A stretch of 9,610 bases of DNA, taken from assembly GCA_002293295.1 (NCBI GenBank), contig DBCY01000172.1:13857-23466 (forward strand). The letters are read 5' to 3'. The notes under the pieces were generated by a model. The model had not been told where the DNA came from and searched no databases. It worked only from the letters and a program-made list of their open reading frames with translations. This stretch comes from Ruminococcus sp. UBA946. Lineage in GTDB: Bacteria > Bacillota > Clostridia > Oscillospirales > Ruminococcaceae. Positions 6,762 through 9,610 of this stretch are shown piece by piece. The position numbers and the translations under genes are program-made. The first letter of the stretch is position 1, and each line of letters opens with the position of its first letter.

Positions 6762-7568
6762 ATGAACATACCGTTTATGACAAAAGAAAAGGTAATAAAT
6801 AAAGTTGTACAAATTAATATTGAAAAAATATTTCCGAATCCGTATCAGCCCAGAAAATATTTTGGTAATGAATTACTAGGGTTAGCCGAGAGTATTAAAA
6901 GCAACGGTATTATTCAGCCGTTGACGGTCAGGGAGGTTGAAAACGGATATGAATTAATAGCCGGAGAAAGAAGGCTGAGAGCGGCAAAGTTGAATGAAAT
7001 GAAAGAGGTACCCTGTATTATAATGAAAACGACGCAGCGTAATTCAGCATTATTGGCATTAATCGAAAACATACAGAGAGCCGATTTGAATTTGTTCGAA
7101 GAAGCTCAGGCAATTGAAAAACTGATTGATTTTTACGGCATGACGCAGGAAGACGCCGCTGTTAAACTTGGAAAATCGCAGTCAACAATAGCAAATAAAC
7201 TAAGGCTTCTGAAAATAGGAGAAAATGAAAGAAAGAAAATATGCGAATATGGTCTGACAGAAAGGCACGCAAGAGCCCTTTTAAAGCTTAAATCCCCGGA
7301 AGAGCAGTCAGATGTGATTGAGATTGCATATAAAAGAGGGTTGAATGTTGAAGCCACAGAAAAATATATTGAAAGTATAATTGATGAAAAATCAAAAAAT
7401 GAGAGAATGAAAAAATTCAGCGGTGCGTTCAGGGATGTCAGGCTTTTTATAAACACATTAAACAAAGCGGTGGAAATGATGAAAGCGGCGGGAATAAATG
7501 CGGACTCTCATAAAATCCAGGAAGACGGGTACATCGAATACATAGTAAGGATACCTACAATAAAATAG
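6762..7568 (+). CDS. noc: Nucleoid occlusion protein Noc (ParB-like CTPase)
   Basis: This 268-residue ParB paralog in Firmicutes binds NBS sites and the membrane to keep the division ring off the nucleoid. Seen: a short N-terminal peptide (MNIPFMTKEKVINK), the position of the Noc membrane-targeting helix; the CTPase domain with PNPYQPRKYF (25-34, Gln29), AGERRLRA (67-74) and IENIQR (101-106, Glu102); the HTH region MTQEDAAVKLGKSQSTIANKLRLLK (127-151); LTERHARALLKLK (165-177); and a C-terminal dimerisation block ending YIVRIP. The four DNA-specificity positions known to separate Noc from ParB are Q140, K146, K151 and R168, the Noc set (QKKR), so this is Noc and not a second ParB. A 282-residue form starting at 6720 is less likely. 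It has its own promoter and terminator. Confidence 0.93.
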   Translation: MNIPFMTKEKVINKVVQINIEKIFPNPYQPRKYFGNELLGLAESIKSNGIIQPLTVREVENGYELIAGERRLRAAKLNEMKEVPCIIMKTTQRNSALLALIENIQRADLNLFEEAQAIEKLIDFYGMTQEDAAVKLGKSQSTIANKLRLLKIGENERKKICEYGLTERHARALLKLKSPEEQSDVIEIAYKRGLNVEATEKYIESIIDEKSKNERMKKFSGAFRDVRLFINTLNKAVEMMKAAGINADSHKIQEDGYIEYIVRIPTIK

Positions 7569-7619
7569 TTCGGTAAAATATTAAGTATTTAAAAATCAGA
7601 CTGAGGAATAGATAAAGTT

Positions 7620-7651
7620 AAGCAATGCCTTTAAAGCGGTGTTGCTTTTTT
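7620..7651 (+). terminator. Intrinsic terminator after noc
   Basis: AAGCAATGCC (7620-7629) pairs with GGTGTTGCTT (7638-7647), including two G-U wobbles, around an eight-base loop. The final Ts of the stem and the four following bases give a run of six Ts (7646-7651). It separates noc from parAB. Confidence 0.78.
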
Positions 7652-7680
7652 GTCGTCTTAATAAAATAAAAACGATTAAT

Positions 7681-7696
7681 TGTTTCATGTGGAACA
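7681..7696 (+). other. parS: parS-like site with one mismatch, next to the parAB promoter
   Basis: TGTTTCATGTGGAACA matches the reverse complement of the 3972-3987 parS (TGTTTCACGTGGAACA) at 15 of 16 positions; the single change is C to T in the central CACGTG. It ends eight bases before the -35 of the parA promoter. It is probably a second, perhaps weaker, ParB loading site. Confidence 0.85.
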
Positions 7697-7704
7697 ATTT
7701 AGGG

Positions 7705-7733
7705 TTGAAAGGCGTAAAAAAATATGTTATAAT
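7705..7733 (+). promoter_or_regulatory. parAB promoter (sigma-A type, extended -10)
   Basis: TTGAAA (7705-7710), then 17 bases, then TATAAT (7728-7733), preceded by TGT (7725-7727) to make an extended -10. Both hexamers and the spacing are near ideal. Transcription should start near 7740, giving a leader of about 34 bases before parA. Confidence 0.85.
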
Positions 7734-7757
7734 TGTAAGTAATGGAATTTTAAAGCT

Positions 7758-7764
7758 GAAAGGA
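7758..7764 (+). promoter_or_regulatory. Ribosome binding site that decides the parA start
   Basis: GAAAGGA lies nine bases before the ATG at 7774. The frame stays open upstream to 7639, but that region spans the parS site and the promoter, so the longer start is not credible. Confidence 0.8.
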
Positions 7765-7773
7765 TGTTATAAA

Positions 7774-8577
7774 ATGGCGTTGGTTATTTCTGTCGCAAAC
7801 CAAAAAGGGGGTGTCGGAAAATCCACAACAGTAGTAAATCTGGCGGCGTGCTTAGGGATAAGGGGCAAAAAGGTTCTTTGCGTGGACATAGACGCTCAGG
7901 GTAACACGACAAGCGGGTTCGGTATAAAGAAAAAATCCGCAGGGGTTACCGTTTATGATATTTTACTCGGGAAGAGAAGAATTACAGAAGCAATAATCCC
8001 TACCGCTTTTAAAGGGGTTTCTGTCATTTCTTCAACCTCAGCCTTAGCCGGCGCTGACATTGAGCTTGTTGATTTGGATAACCGCTCTAACAGACTGAAA
8101 ATGCAGCTGCTTTCGGTAAAAAATGATTATGATTTCATATTAATCGACTGCCCGCCGTCATTGTCGCTTCTTACTGTAAACGCACTTTGTGCCTGCGATA
8201 CAGTTTTAATCCCGCTGCAGTGCGAGTTTTATTCCCTGGAGGGGCTTTCTCAGCTGATTGAGTCAATACGTCTTGTGAAACAAAGGTATAATCCTGTCAT
8301 CGATATTGAGGGAATAATATTCACAATGTATGACAGCCGGCTGAATCTTACTAATCAGGTTGTCGGCGAGGTGAGGAAACACTTCCCGAATAAAATGTTT
8401 AAAACGGTTATACCCCGTAACGTTAGGCTTTCGGAGGCGCCGAGCTTCGGGAAACCGGTAATATACTATGATAAAATATCTAAAGGCGCGGAAGCATATT
8501 TATCTCTGACTGATGAAATGCTTAAACGCCATAAAGCGGTTAAAAACAATAAAGAACCCGTAAAATCTCATGCGTGA
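7774..8577 (+). CDS. parA: Chromosome-partitioning ATPase ParA/Soj
   Basis: This 267-residue deviant Walker-A ATPase forms ATP-dependent DNA-bound dimers and works with ParB-parS in origin segregation; in Bacillus it also controls DnaA. Seen: the Walker A motif KGGVGKST (11-18) with Gly12 and signature lysines Lys11 and Lys16; the switch region VDIDAQGNTTSGFG (37-50) with Asp40; Walker B FILIDCPPSL (121-130); and VIPRNVRLSEAPSFGKPV (212-229). Arg189 and Arg218 fall at the positions known as DNA-binding arginines in B. subtilis Soj. The usual DPQGN reads DAQGN here, a mild change. The family is about 250-270 residues. The first residues (MALVISVANQ) fit the family, supporting the 7774 start. 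The gene is first in the parAB unit and is followed by parB after 77 bases. Confidence 0.97.
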   Translation: MALVISVANQKGGVGKSTTVVNLAACLGIRGKKVLCVDIDAQGNTTSGFGIKKKSAGVTVYDILLGKRRITEAIIPTAFKGVSVISSTSALAGADIELVDLDNRSNRLKMQLLSVKNDYDFILIDCPPSLSLLTVNALCACDTVLIPLQCEFYSLEGLSQLIESIRLVKQRYNPVIDIEGIIFTMYDSRLNLTNQVVGEVRKHFPNKMFKTVIPRNVRLSEAPSFGKPVIYYDKISKGAEAYLSLTDEMLKRHKAVKNNKEPVKSHA

Positions 8578-8587
8578 CATACAGGAA

Positions 8588-8606
8588 TATATACCAAACG
8601 TATATA
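8588..8606 (+). repeat. Small AT-rich inverted repeat in the parA-parB gap
   Basis: TATATAC (8588-8594) and GTATATA (8600-8606) are separated by five bases and could form a weak hairpin in the 77-base gap. It has no U-tract and few G-C pairs, so any effect on parB expression is speculative. Confidence 0.35.
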
Positions 8607-8639
8607 ACATACCGAATAATTATACTTATAGTAATATCA

Positions 8640-8646
8640 GAAAGGA
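8640..8646 (+). promoter_or_regulatory. Ribosome binding site that decides the parB start
   Basis: GAAAGGA lies eight bases before the ATG at 8655. An in-frame GTG at 8574 overlapping the parA stop has no Shine-Dalgarno match and would add 27 residues unlike any ParB N-terminus. Confidence 0.8.
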
Positions 8647-8654
8647 TAATAAAA

Positions 8655-9539
8655 ATGGCGAAAAAAAAAGGACTCGGTATGGGTCTGGAGGCTTTATTTG
8701 AAGATAATTCAAGCGACGAAAGGGAACAGCAGACGTTAAGGATGTCAGAAATCGAACCGAATAAAAATCAGCCGCGCCGTCATTTTGACAACGACGCTAT
8801 TGCCACCCTTGCGGAAAGTATAAAACAACACGGATTAATCCAGCCTCTGCTTGTGCGCCCCAAATCGGGAGCATATCAAATCGTTGCGGGGGAACGAAGG
8901 TGGAGGGCATGTAAAATGCTGGGGCTTTCCGAAGTGCCGGTTGTTATAAAAAATTTTTCCGATTCCGAAACGGTTCAGCTGGCAATTATCGAAAATATAC
9001 AAAGGGAAGACCTTAATCCGATTGAAGAAGCCTGCGCATACCGCGAACTGATTAATGAATTCGGTATGACTCAGGATGAAGTCGCAAAATCGGTCGGTAA
9101 ATCAAGGCCGGCAATCGCAAATTCAGTCAGACTGCTTAATATGCCGGAACAGATACAGGATATGCTCCGCAGAAACGATTTGTCGGCAGGTCAGGCAAAG
9201 GCTATCGCTGCCGCTGAATCGGAAGATGAAATGCTTGATTTCGCAAATAAGGCGCGCAACGGTATGATGACGGTTCGCAGCATTGAAAAGCTGGTTGCGG
9301 CGGCTAAAATTAAAAAAACCGATGAAAAAGAAGCAAATAAAAAAGAGAAAAAGCATACCGACAATTATTTTAAGGAAATGGAGCTGAGCCTTTTCGATTC
9401 CCTTAAAAGGAAGGTTGAAATTTCAACAAAGGACGGCAAAAAAGGGACTGTTACAATCGACTTTTTCGACAAGGATGATTTATATGCTATTGCCGAAAAG
9501 CTGACTAAGGAATCAGATAGTAAAACCTCAGTTACCTGA
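8655..9539 (+). CDS. parB: Chromosome-partitioning CTPase ParB/Spo0J
   Basis: This 294-residue DNA clamp loads at parS with CTP, spreads, recruits SMC and stimulates ParA. Seen: the N-terminal ParA-stimulating peptide KKKGLGMGLEALF (3-15) with its basic, GLG character; the CTPase domain with PNKNQPRRHF (35-44, Gln39), VAGERRWRA (77-85) and IIENIQREDLNPIEEA (111-126, Glu113); the HTH MTQDEVAKSVGKSRPAIANSVRLL (138-161); a basic linker (about 215-237); and a C-terminal dimerisation domain (about 240-285). The specificity positions are R151, S157, N162 and G179; the arginine and glycine are typical of ParB and differ from the Noc set. Odd: the usual GHAR motif reads GQAK (179-182). Length is normal (about 280-300). 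No clear terminator follows before the window ends. Confidence 0.97.
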   Translation: MAKKKGLGMGLEALFEDNSSDEREQQTLRMSEIEPNKNQPRRHFDNDAIATLAESIKQHGLIQPLLVRPKSGAYQIVAGERRWRACKMLGLSEVPVVIKNFSDSETVQLAIIENIQREDLNPIEEACAYRELINEFGMTQDEVAKSVGKSRPAIANSVRLLNMPEQIQDMLRRNDLSAGQAKAIAAAESEDEMLDFANKARNGMMTVRSIEKLVAAAKIKKTDEKEANKKEKKHTDNYFKEMELSLFDSLKRKVEISTKDGKKGTVTIDFFDKDDLYAIAEKLTKESDSKTSVT

Positions 9540-9586
9540 TCAATGTCAACAACTTAAGCAAAACGAATAATTTTATAATCATAAGT

Positions 9587-9610
9587 GGTCAGTGAACAGC
9601 GGTCAGTGGT
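9587..9610 (+). repeat. Start of a short direct repeat (GGTCAGTG units)
   Basis: GGTCAGTG occurs at 9587-9594 and again at 9601-9608, 14 bases apart, with further GTGGT at the edge. The window ends inside the repeat, so the total number of units is unknown. Noncoding tandem GGTCAGTG-type runs are a plausible explanation, but only two units are visible. Confidence 0.5.

Noticed and set aside
7639..7773. 45-residue N-terminal extension of ParA
   Set aside because: It spans the noc terminator, the parS-like site and the promoter, and ParA proteins begin close to the Walker A motif. The ribosome site supports 7774.
8267..8282. Degenerate parS inside parA (TACGTCTTGTGAAACA)
   Set aside because: Only 11 of 16 matches, with a broken central CACGTG, and it is explained by coding sequence.
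8574..8654. 27-residue N-terminal extension of ParB from GTG
   Set aside because: No ribosome site, and ParB normally begins with a short basic GLG-type peptide as seen from 8655.
1..9610. Replication origin (oriC) or DnaA-box cluster
   Set aside because: No TTATCCACA-type cluster or AT-rich unwinding element was found in the gaps. The gene order implies oriC is nearby but outside the window.

Overview
The window is a co-directional gene block, all on the + strand, with the order yidD (5' end cut off), yidC, jag/khpB, mnmE, mnmG, rsmG, noc, parA (soj), parB (spo0J). This is the conserved origin-proximal cluster of Firmicutes and matches the Bacillus subtilis order from yidC (spoIIIJ) to spo0J. 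The AT-leaning composition, the protein sequences, a YidC without an N-terminal lipobox, and a separate Noc together suggest a member of the Clostridia, perhaps an Oscillospirales/Ruminococcaceae-type genome. That lineage is an inference. No dnaA, DnaA-box cluster, transposase, CRISPR array, tRNA or rRNA was seen.

Layout. Positions 1-263 hold the end of yidD, which lacks only a few N-terminal residues. A roughly 150-base gap with promoter-like sequence leads into yidC (416-1600) and, 38 bases later, jag (1639-2454). A 116-base gap then contains an 82-base segment able to fold as a three-way junction, just ahead of mnmE (2571-3962). The 39-base gap between mnmE and mnmG (4002-5918) holds a perfect parS centromere site. 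rsmG (5899-6606) overlaps the mnmG end by 20 bases and is followed by a strong intrinsic terminator. noc (6762-7568) is a separate unit with its own promoter and terminator. A gap of about 205 bases then carries the noc terminator, a second parS-like site with one mismatch and a near-ideal promoter, leading to parA (7774-8577) and parB (8655-9539). The last 70 bases contain the start of a short direct repeat.

How the genes work together. YidD and YidC serve membrane protein insertion, and Jag/KhpB is an RNA-binding protein usually co-transcribed with yidC. MnmE and MnmG form one complex that modifies the wobble uridine of certain tRNAs. RsmG methylates 16S rRNA. Noc, ParA and ParB, with parS, organise, segregate and protect the chromosome. 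The two parS sites lie inside the same cluster that encodes ParB, and one abuts the parAB promoter.

The window is largely a classical conserved locus. I did not find a convincing new multi-gene system. The item most worth a second look is the structured 82-base element between jag and mnmE. Next come the parS/promoter arrangement and the specificity residues that separate Noc from ParB.
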